Source: Candidatus Cloacimonadota bacterium (GTDB lineage: Bacteria > Cloacimonadota > Cloacimonadia > Cloacimonadales > Cloacimonadaceae). Taken from it: DNA of 51,853 nucleotides. The stretch is taken from the NCBI GenBank assembly GCA_030154085.1, contig JASKKR010000012.1, forward strand, positions 1 through 51,853. The letters are read 5' to 3'. Position 1 is the first letter of the stretch. Every line of letters starts with the position of its first letter. This document shows positions 1 to 9,411 of the stretch, in pieces. Made by a program: the position numbers and the translations under genes. The notes under the pieces are model-generated. The model saw nothing but the letters and a program-made list of their open reading frames with translations. It made no database searches and had not been told where the DNA came from.

Positions 1-159
1 GTGGAAATTTTTGAAGTAGGTGCCGTAGGGTGTGGGGGCTCCAGTTTCTGAGTTTACGTCTGTCCCTTCACCCAAAGTAACGGTTACCTGGGCATTAAGA
101 TTTGAGAATGCTCCAAAAGCTAAAGCTAGGAGCAAGATGATCAGCACAGAATGTTTCAT
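1..159 (-). CDS. Secreted/surface protein, N-terminal fragment cut by window edge
   Basis: The first 53 codons are visible; the rest lies outside the window. The ATG at 159-157 follows a GGAG at 171-168. The protein begins with a clear signal peptide (MKHSVLIILLLALAFGAFS, then a likely cut after NLNA), followed by a mature start rich in Thr, Gly and Ser with the stretch TPYGTYFKNFH. From memory, this kind of start (an xxGTxTN...PxPYGxYxxxxxxQ pattern) is common in large secreted repeat or fibronectin-type surface proteins of the FCB group, but too little is present to assign a family. It is the only gene whose function depends on sequence outside the left edge. The downstream HU gene ends in its own terminator, so this gene probably has its own promoter in 172-353. 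Confidence 0.75.
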   Translation of the reverse strand, partial: MKHSVLIILLLALAFGAFSNLNAQVTVTLGEGTDVNSETGAPTPYGTYFKNFH

Positions 160-353
160 CGCTGTATCTCCTATGAGTTTTAGAGGTTTTGGCTTTGATC
201 CCTTATGCCGATTTTGGCAAAGAGCTGATAATCACACATTCTGGTTTGTTGCTATACACATACCAAAAGCAATATGTATAGTTACTTAGATTTTGTAAAG
301 TAAAATCTCAGTTTCTCTTCATTTATATGATTATGGGATGCAAAAATCATGCC

Positions 354-387
354 AAAAAAGAAAGGCAGAGTTTGTAGCTCTGCCTTT
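354..387 (-). terminator. Rho-independent terminator of the HU gene
   Basis: A perfect 10-bp stem (AAAGGCAGAG at 361-370 pairs with CTCTGCCTTT at 378-387) has a 7-nt loop. On the minus strand it is followed by a run of six T (rc of 354-359). It lies 27 nt past the HU stop codon. Confidence 0.85.
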
Positions 388-413
388 ACATTAGGATGTC
401 AAACAAATATTAG

Positions 414-689
414 TTATTTTTTGACAGCGTCTTTCAATTTCTTGCCCGCTTTGAATACTGGAACCTTGCGTGCCGGAATATTCAACGGAGCTTTGGTCTT
501 GGGATTAATGCCTTGACGAGCTTTGCGCTGTGCAACGCTGAATGAACCAAAACCAACCAAAGATACCTTCCCGCCTTTCTTAAGAGTCGTTGTGATGGCT
601 TCAAGGACGGAATTGAGTGCAAGACCGGCTACTTTTTGTGAAACGCCGGCATCGGACGCGATCTTTTTTACTAATTCATCTCTGCTCAT
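414..689 (-). CDS. HU-family histone-like DNA-binding protein (91 aa)
   Basis: A small basic nucleoid protein that bends and packages DNA as a dimer. Visible features are the HU N-terminal helices, the KGGKVSLVGFGSF segment around residues 40-52, the basic arm with the RQGINPKTKAPLNIPA region that inserts proline into the DNA minor groove, and a C-terminal AGKKLKDAVKK tail. The length is typical of HU/IHF (about 90 aa). The reading frame stays open upstream of 689, but the ATG at 689 has a strong AGGAGG and begins where HU begins, so the longer version is rejected. A TATAAT at 786-781 (minus) could be its -10 box, with no convincing -35. It is transcribed divergently from the TPR lipoprotein gene. 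HU versus an IHF subunit cannot be decided from sequence alone, but HU is more likely. Confidence 0.95.
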   Translation of the reverse strand: MSRDELVKKIASDAGVSQKVAGLALNSVLEAITTTLKKGGKVSLVGFGSFSVAQRKARQGINPKTKAPLNIPARKVPVFKAGKKLKDAVKK

Positions 690-986
690 TTTACCTCCTA
701 TTGTAGTTTGGATAAGCGTTAGAGATACTTCTATGTAAAGGAAAAGCAGGCTTGTGAAATCTGTCAATAAAAAAAAACGAATTATACATTTATTTTTCAA
801 GGGGTTCGGTAAAAAAAGAGGCAATATATGTGGGCATTGTGTTATATGATATATATATAGGCTTTGTTTAATATTTTACACTATTTATAACATAAACTTA
901 GCCATCAGACTTTGCAAGACTTTTTTCAGTTGACAAAATCAGCTATATTTTCAAGGTGTATTAAGATCATAAAAATGGAGGATCCG
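690..986. promoter_or_regulatory. Divergent HU / TPR-lipoprotein intergenic region
   Basis: This AT-rich spacer holds the promoters of two divergent genes. For HU (minus) there is a consensus-like TATAAT at 786-781. For the lipoprotein gene (plus) there is TTGACA at 930-935 with TATATT at 944-949, but that 8-bp spacing is too short for a sigma-70 promoter. An alternating AT stretch (850-860) lies between them. Exact promoters are not resolved. Confidence 0.3.
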
Positions 987-2168
987 ATGCCGAAATACAG
1001 ATTAATGACGTTATTAACACTCATATTAATCGTTATAATATCAGCATGCTCATCAAACCAGCAGATTGAGGTCGAAACTGAACCAGTCCGCAATCCCCTA
1101 GTTTTGGCGCATGAAGCAGCATCTGAAGGTGCTGATTTATATAAAGATGGTCAGTTTGATCAAGCTTTAGCAGCATTCACACGTGCTAAAGAGCTTTTTG
1201 AAGAAGCTGCGCCCATGGCGACGGAGCAAGATTCCATAGCTCTGAACTTGGAAAGAATGCAACTCAATGTTGCCAAGACCCATGTTGATTTGGCCATGGA
1301 GAGCATCGAGTATGGTATGTATAATGAAGCTATTGAGCACTATGAATCAGCTTTGAATATTTATCTTAATCACGAACCAGTTAGCATTACACAGCAAGAA
1401 CTGGATGATTATATCCGCGGGACATATAATAATCTTGCTATCACTGCTCGTGAATCTGGAGACTATGAAAAAGCAATCGAATATTATGATGATTTGCTAG
1501 CTTTGGAACCCGACAATGCTGACATTCTAAATGCGAAGTACTTTATTCTTAATGATTATATGCATGACACCGAGCGTGCTCTCCAAGTTTTGGAAGATTA
1601 TGCTGCTGCCTCTTCTGATGCTGCTGCCTATATTATGTTAGCTGAAGGTCATGCACAAGCCGGGAATTATGAAAAAGCAGAAGCTGCTTACCTAAAGGCG
1701 GAAGAGCTGCGCCCGAATGCTGACACTTTTACGCGCATCGGTAATTTCTATCGGGCAAACGGTCAATGGGGAAAAGCCAATGAATATCTCCAGAAGCTTG
1801 CTGATACAAACCCTCCGGCAGCAACCTTGGCAGTAGTTTATGCTCAGATGGGTCAAAACTATTCTCAGATGGGGAATACCGCAAAGATGGTAGAATTTAT
1901 TGAAAAATCAGTAGCCATCGAGCCAGATCCCAGACTTGCACTCACTCTTGCTAGCCATTACAACAGCAATCGTAACTGGGCAAAAGTCGTGACATACAGC
2001 ACTATGGTGCTCCAGCAGGACCCAAATAACTCTGCAGCGCGCATGCTTCGCGGAGTCGCATATTATCAACAAAAAAATATGAATGCTGCCAAAGCAGATC
2101 TTGAACGCTTGGTAAATGATCCCACTTATGGTGCACAAGCTCAGAACATTTTAAAAGCTATTAAATAA
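987..2168 (+). CDS. TPR-repeat lipoprotein (393 aa)
   Basis: A probable envelope lipoprotein that acts as a protein-protein scaffold. The ATG at 987 follows GGAGG with a 5-nt gap; an upstream in-frame start at 912 lacks a ribosome-binding site and would bury the signal. The protein starts MPKYRLMTLLTLILIVIISAC, a type II signal peptide with lipobox ISAC and acylated Cys21. The rest is tetratricopeptide-like helical repeats with spacing near 34 residues, for example NLAITARESGDYEKAIEYYDDLLALEPDN cut in shorter pieces, and AEGHAQAGNYEKAEAAYLKA. The family does not define a partner. It stands alone in its transcription unit, closed by the terminator at 2187-2222. A role in envelope assembly is a guess. 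Confidence 0.85.
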   Translation: MPKYRLMTLLTLILIVIISACSSNQQIEVETEPVRNPLVLAHEAASEGADLYKDGQFDQALAAFTRAKELFEEAAPMATEQDSIALNLERMQLNVAKTHVDLAMESIEYGMYNEAIEHYESALNIYLNHEPVSITQQELDDYIRGTYNNLAITARESGDYEKAIEYYDDLLALEPDNADILNAKYFILNDYMHDTERALQVLEDYAAASSDAAAYIMLAEGHAQAGNYEKAEAAYLKAEELRPNADTFTRIGNFYRANGQWGKANEYLQKLADTNPPAATLAVVYAQMGQNYSQMGNTAKMVEFIEKSVAIEPDPRLALTLASHYNSNRNWAKVVTYSTMVLQQDPNNSAARMLRGVAYYQQKNMNAAKADLERLVNDPTYGAQAQNILKAIK

Positions 2169-2186
2169 GATATTGTTATTTAAGGT

Positions 2187-2222
2187 GGCGGGCGGAGCAT
2201 TATATCTGTCCGCCGTTTTTTT
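2187..2222 (+). terminator. Terminator between TPR lipoprotein gene and umuD-like gene
   Basis: GGCGGA (2191-2196) pairs with TCCGCC (2209-2214) and is followed by G and seven T (2216-2222). An alternative GGCGG register at 2187-2191 also pairs with the same right arm. The hairpin begins 18 nt after the lipoprotein stop and its T-tract ends only 4 nt before the next start codon. Confidence 0.75.
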
Positions 2223-2226
2223 GATT

Positions 2227-2673
2227 ATGAAGAAGTTTCGTACAGACGGTTCCATAAAGACGATCTACAAAGCCTCTGTGGGCGAGAAGGTAATGCGCCC
2301 GCTTTTTGTTACAAAAGTGCCTGCGGGTTTTCCCTCACCTGCCACTGATTATACTGAAAAAGAATTAGACCTAAATGAACGGTTGCTTGTGCATAAAAAG
2401 CACACTTATTTCATGGAGGTTGATGGCTATTCAATGGTTGGAGCAGGAATCTTCCCTGGCGATCTAGCAATCGTTGATAGGGCATTGGAGCCTGCAACCA
2501 AAAACGTAGTAGTTGCTTTGGTGGATGGCGAATTTATGATCAAACGCTTAGTAATTGAAAAGGGGGAATATTGGCTAGTTCCTGAAAATGAAGAGTTTCA
2601 GCCCATTAAGATAACGGAAGAGGCAGATTTCATCATTTGGGGAGTGGTTACTTACGTAATCCATCGTGTCTGA
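2227..2673 (+). CDS. UmuD-like S24 self-cleaving peptidase (148 aa)
   Basis: A LexA/UmuD-type serine-lysine peptidase, normally activated by RecA filaments in the SOS response. Visible features are the Ala33-Gly34 cleavage dyad in VPAGFPSP, a UmuD-like DYTEKELDLNERL segment, the nucleophile Ser69 in GYSM (usually GDSM), and Lys106 in VDGEFMIKRL, followed by the typical GVVTYVIH ending. There is no N-terminal helix-turn-helix, so it is UmuD-like rather than LexA. The ATG at 2227 gives a normal UmuD length but has no clear ribosome-binding site because a terminator lies directly upstream; 2293 is an alternative start. No umuC polymerase lies nearby. Its stop codon overlaps the next gene's ATG by one base, suggesting coupled translation. 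Confidence 0.85.
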   Translation: MKKFRTDGSIKTIYKASVGEKVMRPLFVTKVPAGFPSPATDYTEKELDLNERLLVHKKHTYFMEVDGYSMVGAGIFPGDLAIVDRALEPATKNVVVALVDGEFMIKRLVIEKGEYWLVPENEEFQPIKITEEADFIIWGVVTYVIHRV

Positions 2674-5600
2674 TGACGCGTGTTGCTTTCCTGATTACGA
2701 TATTCTTAGGTTTAGGCATCTGTCTTTCTGCCGAAAGATATGTGATTGATGAGAACATATCGCTTGAGCCTGGCAGAGATGAATATCAGCTTGCTCATCA
2801 GAATATAATTGTTCATTCGGAGAGCGTCTATAGTGATACTTTACTTCTAGTTGCGGGACGAGATTATCATCTGGACTATCGACATGGTCGGCTTAAACTT
2901 CTTTTCTCGCCCCAAAGTTCCACCCTTAGAATCAGCTATTTGAGAATACCTGAACAATATACTAAGAGCATAGCACTATATGAAAGGACAAAACTTGCAG
3001 ATAGCATACGGGTAGTTCCGCGTCCGCGATCTGCAGATTGGTTCAATCAGGGATCAAATATCAATATCAGTGGCAGCAAGACCTTTGCCCTGAGTTTTTC
3101 GGAATCAGGGGAGACTGACCTCTTGCAATCCCTATATGTAAATCTAAGTGGTGAATTAACCTCCAAAGTGAGTATAGAGGCGCAGCTATCAGACAGCCAG
3201 AGCAAATTGAGTCCAGAAGGGGATTCTAAAGAGCTTTCTAGTTTGGATCAGGTATTCATTCGGGTATATGGAAAATCATGGGAATTGGGAATGGGAGATT
3301 TGGATTTTGCTTTTGAACAAAGCCGCTACCTTAAATATCAGACCAAGCTAGAAGGAATAGCGCTTCGCTATGATGGTTCTCATCATATACAGGCTGCTTT
3401 TAGTGCCGGAAGTGGAAAACGTGCACAGATGCAGATTCAGATCATTGATGGCAAGCAGGGACCTTACTATTTGAATGCGGGCGGAACCCAACGTAGTTAT
3501 ATTATAGTAGCTGGCACTGAGGAGATCTATCTTGATGGACAGCTATTGCAAAGAGGAACAGATTATTACATAGATTATGCTGATGGCTCTGTTATGTTTA
3601 GAAGAATGGTAAATTCTACAAATCTCATAAATGCATGGTTTCAGTATTCGGATGAAAACTATAGTCAATCTACTTTCTTCACCAGCAACAAATCTCCGAT
3701 TACGGATAGACTAAGTCTGCATCATCATTTTATCTATCAGAATGATAACAAGAATAATCCGTTACTTTTTGACTTTAGTGATGCTGATCTGGATAGCCTT
3801 GCCCATGCTGGGGATTCAATTGTTTATAGTGATGGCGTGGAGGAAACCGAATTTGGTGATTATCGGCAAATAACAGATAATGAAGGCAATATATACTATG
3901 AATATGCTCCGGCTGATTCTGCTGCTATATATCACATTGTTTTTAGCTATGTCGGTCCTGGCAATGGTGATTATGAAGAGTTTTCGGTAGGTAAGTTCCG
4001 TTGGGTAGGCATTGGAAATGGTTCCTGGCTTCCTGTTAAAAAGTTGATTGCACCCGCTACACGTAGCAATCTAGAGATAGGTATGCTATATGAAGGGGAT
4101 GTTTGGCAAAGCGGTGTGGATGGCATGTACTCATTTAATGACCAAAACACTTTTTCCTCTCTGGATAATGATGATAATTCATCAGCTATTTTTTCTTTCT
4201 GGCTAGAGCATAATAATCTTGAAAGCCCATACATAGCAAAGTTGGATGCTCAGTATCGATTTGCAGATATCTATCGCTTTGGCACGGACGGAGCACCAGA
4301 ATATGATTTTGCTGCAATAAATCCAGCTGATTCACTGGCTATGGGTAATCTCGACTTTAGTTTCGGCTACAATTCTGATTTTTGGAAGCCGCAAATTCTT
4401 CTTCGTTTTAGGGATGTTGAAGATCTCTATACTCAAAAAGCAGTGCGGATAAGCTCAGAAAATAAGGCGAAAGGGATCTTGCCTGCAACTCGTCTTCAAC
4501 ACAGCATCTCCGACCAAAGCGGGAAGCAAAATACATTTTTGCAGCATCATAGCGCCGAGATGTCTTGGGCATATTGGATTTTGGGGCTCAAGTTGACCGG
4601 ACTGTTTTCCGAACTTGATGATAATGATCCAGCCATCTTTGGTAGCCGTTTTTTCAGATGGCAACCTCAATTATCCATCAATACTGAGCATGGACAATCG
4701 TCAGTTGCATACACTCGTGAAAAGAGTAGCACAAAACAGTTTTCATGGCAAACACAGAGTGTGAGTGATACTTATACATTGAAGCATTTTAGCAGCTTTG
4801 AGGATCATCACGTTGATCTTGATTTTAGTCACCGTAGAATAGAGAATCCTCATTCGGATTCCACACCCAAAACATCCTATGAATTGCTTAGTTTACGAAG
4901 TAGCCATAATCTATTCAATAGTGCACTATCTGTTCATAATAACTATGAGCTAAACCAGACCGAGTTTTTTCCTCGTATTCGCGAGCTTTTATATGTCGGA
5001 GCTGGACAGGGAGTTTATGACAGTACTGGGGTCGTCGTCGATGATGGCGAATATATTTGGGAATATATTACATCCGATGAAGGCAGATTATCATCGGATG
5101 TCTCAGCTATGTCAAGCATCTATTTCAAACCTGGATTGATCTGGGAAGATCCTCTCTGGGGTAGGATCCAAACCGATCTATCACTTAGTGCTACAGAACA
5201 AAGTGATGCGTCAAGGTCTTGGCAGAGCTATCTTTTTTTACCTGATTATAGCTTTGACAGTCAAAGTATTTATGGTCGCCAAAGTTACCTGCAAAATCTT
5301 TGGATGGATCTCTACGAAAGCAGGATCATTGGGAATTTATCGATTGATTTTCTGCGTAGCCTCGACAATAGATATCAAAGTTCTGAAAGACTCTATGAAA
5401 GCCGTGAACATTTGCAAGTCGACTTGCGTGGTTTTATGGGGTTAAACACTCGCCTGCGACTGGAAAATGAGTATTCAAAAGAAAGCCGATATACTTCCAA
5501 AGTTAACACGCAGAGCATAAGCAGCAATTTCGAAAAAGTTCTCAGTCCTCAAAATACTATCATGGTTGAGCTCAGAGGATCTATAGAAGAAGGCGAAAGA

Positions 5601-5900
5601 CAGAGTGGGGAAGATAAATATAAGCTACAAAGCATTTCTGCCTCGCCCCAGATTCGTAGTGTGTTGATGCAAAAATACAGGATTTCAGCAAGATTTGGGG
5701 TGAGCTATAATCAGCGTGAGGGCTCAAATTATCTAATTTTCCTACCACAAAAGCGGCAAGGATTTAATGCAGACGGAAATTTCTCAGCTATTTATCGTAT
5801 GAATAGCTATAGTTCATTTACCATTGAATATCGTTTTAACAAATATCCAGATGATAAAGCTAAACACAATCTCAAAATAGAGTTTAAGGCGGAATTGTAA
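2673..5900 (+). CDS. Large outer-membrane beta-barrel-like protein (1075 aa), unknown function
   Basis: The start ATG at 2673 shares its A with the upstream TGA stop. The protein begins with a signal peptide (MTRVAFLITIFLGLGICLSA, cut near residue 20) and is otherwise rich in alternating polar/aromatic strands, aspartate and serine, as in outer-membrane barrels. A SprA-like motif is seen in the pieces EEIYLDGQLLQRGTDYYIDY and DGSVMFRR, and a similar LLLVAGRDYHLDYRHGRLKL near the N-terminus; this VYLDG...G.DY.IDY..G.I.F pattern recurs in large FCB outer-membrane proteins. The N-terminal third (signal to about residue 350) looks like strand-rich periplasmic modules and the rest like barrel hairpins. 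It sits between umuD-like and tauE-like genes with no spacing. I do not recognise a specific family. Confidence 0.7.
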   Translation: MTRVAFLITIFLGLGICLSAERYVIDENISLEPGRDEYQLAHQNIIVHSESVYSDTLLLVAGRDYHLDYRHGRLKLLFSPQSSTLRISYLRIPEQYTKSIALYERTKLADSIRVVPRPRSADWFNQGSNINISGSKTFALSFSESGETDLLQSLYVNLSGELTSKVSIEAQLSDSQSKLSPEGDSKELSSLDQVFIRVYGKSWELGMGDLDFAFEQSRYLKYQTKLEGIALRYDGSHHIQAAFSAGSGKRAQMQIQIIDGKQGPYYLNAGGTQRSYIIVAGTEEIYLDGQLLQRGTDYYIDYADGSVMFRRMVNSTNLINAWFQYSDENYSQSTFFTSNKSPITDRLSLHHHFIYQNDNKNNPLLFDFSDADLDSLAHAGDSIVYSDGVEETEFGDYRQITDNEGNIYYEYAPADSAAIYHIVFSYVGPGNGDYEEFSVGKFRWVGIGNGSWLPVKKLIAPATRSNLEIGMLYEGDVWQSGVDGMYSFNDQNTFSSLDNDDNSSAIFSFWLEHNNLESPYIAKLDAQYRFADIYRFGTDGAPEYDFAAINPADSLAMGNLDFSFGYNSDFWKPQILLRFRDVEDLYTQKAVRISSENKAKGILPATRLQHSISDQSGKQNTFLQHHSAEMSWAYWILGLKLTGLFSELDDNDPAIFGSRFFRWQPQLSINTEHGQSSVAYTREKSSTKQFSWQTQSVSDTYTLKHFSSFEDHHVDLDFSHRRIENPHSDSTPKTSYELLSLRSSHNLFNSALSVHNNYELNQTEFFPRIRELLYVGAGQGVYDSTGVVVDDGEYIWEYITSDEGRLSSDVSAMSSIYFKPGLIWEDPLWGRIQTDLSLSATEQSDASRSWQSYLFLPDYSFDSQSIYGRQSYLQNLWMDLYESRIIGNLSIDFLRSLDNRYQSSERLYESREHLQVDLRGFMGLNTRLRLENEYSKESRYTSKVNTQSISSNFEKVLSPQNTIMVELRGSIEEGERQSGEDKYKLQSISASPQIRSVLMQKYRISARFGVSYNQREGSNYLIFLPQKRQGFNADGNFSAIYRMNSYSSFTIEYRFNKYPDDKAKHNLKIEFKAEL

Positions 5901-6674
5901 ATGCTGTTTTCATTGACTCCAATTGACTTTATAATCATCCTGCCATTCATTTTTCTGGCAGGTTTTTTGGATGCTATAGCTGGTGGCGGAGGGCTCATCT
6001 CCCTACCTGCATATTGGAGTGCCGGTATCCCAGCTCATATGGCTTTGGGGACAAATAAATTTTCTTCATCTTTCGGAACCGTATTTTCAACTGGGCGCTA
6101 CTTTCGGGCTGGGATGATAGACGTTCCGGTCGCAGTGATAGGGGCTGCGATGGCGCTTTTGGGGTCATGGCTGGGAGCTTCGACGGCAATGATCACTTCC
6201 GCAAATTTTCTAAATTATCTACTTATCATCCTTATTCCGGCGATCACTGTCCTCACATTGCTTAGGCGTAAATTTGGGTTTACTGACAGCGCTAATCTTC
6301 TAAAGTTGGGTTACAGGCTAACTTTGGGAGCGCTTGCCGGATTAGTAATTGGATTTTATGATGGATTCTTTGGTCCTGGAACAGGGACTTTCTTGATTTT
6401 GATCTATTCTGGTTTGCTACACTATGATTTTGTCAGAGCAAATGGGAATAGTAAGGTTGTGAATATGGCATCAAATGTGGCTGCCATGGTCACGTTTGCT
6501 GTCCATGGACAGATCTTATACGCTCTTGCCATTCCTGCTGCAGTTTGTGGAATCGCCGGAAATATGGTCGGTTCAAAGATGGTTGTCCTGCGAGGCAACA
6601 AGCTGATTCACAAAGTATTAGTGCTGGCGATGATCTTACTTTTGGCGCGAGTAATATATAACGCGATTCTTTAG
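5901..6674 (+). CDS. TauE/SafE (YfcA-like) membrane permease (257 aa)
   Basis: A polytopic inner-membrane protein of the sulfite exporter TauE/SafE family, members of which are thought to move sulfur-containing or other organic anions; the substrate here is unknown. Hallmarks are the two inverted half-repeats: FLAGFLDAIAGGGGLISLP near residue 15 and GLVIGFYDGFFGPGTGTFL near residue 150, each followed by an ALGTNK- or ANGNSK-type segment (TNKFSSSFGT; NSKVVNMASN). About eight hydrophobic helices are visible. The ATG directly follows the previous stop codon (TAAATG), and the ribosome-binding site AAGGCGG lies inside the upstream gene, so it is probably co-translated with it. A dispersed repeat element begins 61 nt after the stop. 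Confidence 0.88.
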   Translation: MLFSLTPIDFIIILPFIFLAGFLDAIAGGGGLISLPAYWSAGIPAHMALGTNKFSSSFGTVFSTGRYFRAGMIDVPVAVIGAAMALLGSWLGASTAMITSANFLNYLLIILIPAITVLTLLRRKFGFTDSANLLKLGYRLTLGALAGLVIGFYDGFFGPGTGTFLILIYSGLLHYDFVRANGNSKVVNMASNVAAMVTFAVHGQILYALAIPAAVCGIAGNMVGSKMVVLRGNKLIHKVLVLAMILLLARVIYNAIL

Positions 6675-6735
6675 CAGTCTATCTTTAGTGTGCGCAAAAT
6701 TTCCGCTTAGTTTACACATTTTGGTAGGATATGGT

Positions 6736-6825
6736 TAACTCCTTATTTTCTCGTTTCTTGCCCATTGCTCAAATGAACGAGAAACGAGGGAGGCATTGTG
6801 AAGCCTGCAAAATAAATAGTTAGAG
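6736..6825 (+). repeat. Dispersed inverted-repeat element, copy 1
   Basis: A 90-bp element running from TAACTCC to AGTTAGAG. It contains an inner inverted repeat CTCGTTTCT / AGAAACGAG with a loop of about 20 nt, and outer TAACT / AGTTA ends. It matches copies at 19296-19385 (opposite orientation) and 29874-29962 in sequence, length and layout. Here it lies between convergent tauE-like and uvrB genes. No coding capacity is evident. Confidence 0.75.
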
Positions 6826-6933
6826 TGCTGATTATCGATGAAGATTCGCAGCCTAATTCGCTTGTCTAAATGGCTGGAGATCATTATTTAAATTGATGAT
6901 TGCCTGGCTTGCAAGCGATTATAAAAAAGGTGT

Positions 6934-8958
6934 CTAATCATCTTTCAGTATTTGTTGACCAGGATTTTCTAGTTCCCAAATCCTATCTCTTAGTTCGGCA
7001 GCTCTTTCAAAATTCAAATCTGCTGCTGCTTTTTTCATTTCTTTCTTGAGGAGTTCTATGACTTTGTTTACAGAGTCTAACTCGAGATATTCAGCAAAGT
7101 CTTGTTTTTGTTGTTTATGATCTTCCTTTTGCGGCTTGTCTCCATACCCTTCAGCAATCGATGTTGCTTGCATAATTTGCTCAACGGTCTTCATGATTGT
7201 TTTGGGTGTAATACCGTGTTCACGGTTGTAAGCAAGTTGTTTTTCTCTGCGACGATTAGTCTCCTCTACAGTTTGCTTAATGGCATCGGTGATGACATCG
7301 GCATAGAAGATCACTTTGCCTTCCACATTTCTAGCAGCGCGTCCTGAGATCTGGATCAAACTGCGTGAGGAACGTAAAAAGCCAGTCTTATCAGCGTCAA
7401 GGATTGCCACTAAAGATACTTCGGGAAGATCTAGACCTTCTCTCAAAAGGTTGACTCCCACGAGCACGTCAAATTCTCCCAAGCGAAATTCTCGGATTAG
7501 TTTGGCACGTTCGATACTATCGATATCGCTATGGAGATATTTGCTTTTTATTCCGGCATTTACGAGATAAGTGGTTAGATCTTCTGCCATTCTTTTGGTG
7601 AGTGTCATCACCAGGACTTTGTGTCCTTTGGCGACTCGTTCCTTAGCTTGAGTGATAAGATCATCAACCTGGTATTTAATGGGCTTGATTTCGATTTGAG
7701 GATCAACAAGCCCAGTTGGACGGATTATTTGTTCAACGACCTCGCCCTGGGTCTTTTCCAACTCATATGCTGCTGGAGTGGCTGAAACAAAGATAACAGT
7801 CTTGAGATATTTTTCAAATTCCTCAAATCTAAGGGGTCGATTGTCAAAAGCGGAGGGTAGGCGAAAGCCATACTCGACGAGGTTTTTCTTCCGAGTATAG
7901 TCGCCGCCATACATAGCATGTACTTGTGGTATAGAGACATGGGACTCGTCGATGATGAATAGGAAGTCTTCGGGGAAGTAGTCCAATAGGCAATTTGGGG
8001 GTTCACCCGGAGCAAATCCGGTGAGGTGGCGGCTATAGTTTTCGATGCCACTACAATAACCCAATTCGCGAAGCATCTCCAAGTCGAACATAGTTCTTTG
8101 CTTGATGCGTTCTGCTTCTAAATAACGGTTGTGATCCAGATAATATTTAACTCTTTCATTAAGTTCAGCTTCGATGGAATGTAGCGCAGCGGACATCTTC
8201 TCTTCACTCATAATAAAGTGGATGGCAGGATATACAGGATATTCTTCCACCGCTCCTAAACTATGGTATGAGATGGGGTGGAGTTTCTCCAAGTTTACGA
8301 TTTCATCACCAAAAAATTCTACTCGAAGGCAATGTTCAAGATAAGCTGGATATATGTCCACTGTGTCTCCGCGAACGCGAAAAGCTCCACGTTCGAAAGC
8401 AATATCATTTCTGGAGTAGTGCGCAGCTACAAGTTTTTTAAGCAATTCGTCCCTTTCCATATGCATACCTACTTTCAAGCGGATGAGAGCTTCACGATAT
8501 TCTTCAGGAACACCCAAGCCATAAATACACGAGACCGAAGCTACGATGATCACATCCCTTCTTTCCATCAGGCTCATGGTGGCACGAAGGCGCAGTTTCT
8601 CAATTTGTTCATTGATGTCCGAGTCTTTTTCTATGTATATATCTTTTCCAGGGATGTAAGCTTCAGGTTGGTAATAATCATAATAGGAGATAAAGTATTC
8701 CACAGCATTGTGTGGGAAAAGCTGCTTGAGCTCACCATAGAGTTGGGCAGCAAGAGTTTTATTATGTGAGAGCACTAAAGTGGGGCGGTTTAGTCTTTGG
8801 ATGACATTAGCAATCGTGAAAGTCTTGCCACTACCGGTAACTCCTAAGAGTACTTGAAAGCGCTTGCCTTCTTCGACTCCACGGCATAAAGCATCTATGG
8901 CTTGAGGTTGATCCCCACTTGGTTCATATTCGGTAATCAGATTAAATTTGTTAGACAT
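6934..8958 (-). CDS. uvrB: Excinuclease ABC subunit B (674 aa)
   Basis: The damage-verification helicase of nucleotide excision repair. It is loaded by UvrA, checks strands with its beta-hairpin and recruits UvrC for incision. Visible features are Walker A GVTGSGKT (39-46), the tyrosine-rich beta-hairpin [15 protein letters not shown] (92-106), a DESH helicase box near residue 335, helicase motifs [16 protein letters not shown] and QISGRAARN, and a C-terminal UVR domain ([17 protein letters not shown]) that binds UvrC. The length is typical (about 670 aa). The start ATG at 8958 follows a GGGGGA ribosome-binding site. It stands alone on the minus strand, and neither uvrA nor uvrC is in the window. 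Confidence 0.98.
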   Translation of the reverse strand: MSNKFNLITEYEPSGDQPQAIDALCRGVEEGKRFQVLLGVTGSGKTFTIANVIQRLNRPTLVLSHNKTLAAQLYGELKQLFPHNAVEYFISYYDYYQPEAYIPGKDIYIEKDSDINEQIEKLRLRATMSLMERRDVIIVASVSCIYGLGVPEEYREALIRLKVGMHMERDELLKKLVAAHYSRNDIAFERGAFRVRGDTVDIYPAYLEHCLRVEFFGDEIVNLEKLHPISYHSLGAVEEYPVYPAIHFIMSEEKMSAALHSIEAELNERVKYYLDHNRYLEAERIKQRTMFDLEMLRELGYCSGIENYSRHLTGFAPGEPPNCLLDYFPEDFLFIIDESHVSIPQVHAMYGGDYTRKKNLVEYGFRLPSAFDNRPLRFEEFEKYLKTVIFVSATPAAYELEKTQGEVVEQIIRPTGLVDPQIEIKPIKYQVDDLITQAKERVAKGHKVLVMTLTKRMAEDLTTYLVNAGIKSKYLHSDIDSIERAKLIREFRLGEFDVLVGVNLLREGLDLPEVSLVAILDADKTGFLRSSRSLIQISGRAARNVEGKVIFYADVITDAIKQTVEETNRRREKQLAYNREHGITPKTIMKTVEQIMQATSIAEGYGDKPQKEDHKQQKQDFAEYLELDSVNKVIELLKKEMKKAAADLNFERAAELRDRIWELENPGQQILKDD

Positions 8959-9084
8959 TAATCCCCCTGCTGATGCGGTTTGAAGAAATTCTTCTTGACT
9001 GTTTACAGCTCAATTTCAATTTGGATACCAATAACACGGCAGATGAGTATTTGTCGAGAAAAATAAATTCGGGAGCTTACTAAG

Positions 9085-9411
9085 ATGCTGAACAATCAAG
9101 AGTTACAGATTAATTTCGAAAGCCTGCTGAAGCTTGGCTATGCTGTCATAGACGTCAGATACAAAGAATATGATCTTTGCAGTGATGCCCCCAAACTAGT
9201 TATAGCACGCGTAGATTCAGATCGTGACGATTTTTATCAAGATATGCTAAAGCTTTATACCGGTTTAGAATTCAAAACTCAAGAGATCTATGATATTTGG
9301 ACTGAGATTCTCATGCATAAAATCAAAATGAGCAAAGTCCTGGGTCGTGACCTGGCTATCAAAGTAGCCTCTTTGGATTATATCGAGACAATCTATAATC
9401 ATAAATCATAG
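9085..9411 (+). CDS. Small protein of unknown function upstream of ndk (108 aa)
   Basis: I do not recognise this gene. It encodes a soluble, acidic, mostly helical protein without signal peptide or membrane segment. Its most conserved-looking part is the C-terminal stretch HKIKMSKVLGRDLAIKVASL followed by DYIE, resembling a helix-turn motif. The ATG at 9085 follows GGGAG at 9071-9075 with a 9-nt gap. Its TAG stop touches the ndk ATG directly, so the two genes are probably one operon. Base composition resembles the neighbours. Being a real gene is supported by the ribosome-binding site and tight coupling to ndk, not by homology. Confidence 0.65.
   Translation: MLNNQELQINFESLLKLGYAVIDVRYKEYDLCSDAPKLVIARVDSDRDDFYQDMLKLYTGLEFKTQEIYDIWTEILMHKIKMSKVLGRDLAIKVASLDYIETIYNHKS

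Noticed and set aside
930-949. TTGACA with TATATT as promoter of the TPR lipoprotein gene
   Set aside because: Only 8 bp separate the boxes, too short for sigma-70 recognition. A similar TTGAAA/TATAAT pair near 781-799 is likewise too close.
8278-8769. 163-aa plus-strand frame inside uvrB
   Set aside because: Antisense to a full-length, motif-complete uvrB; composition typical of a shadow frame.
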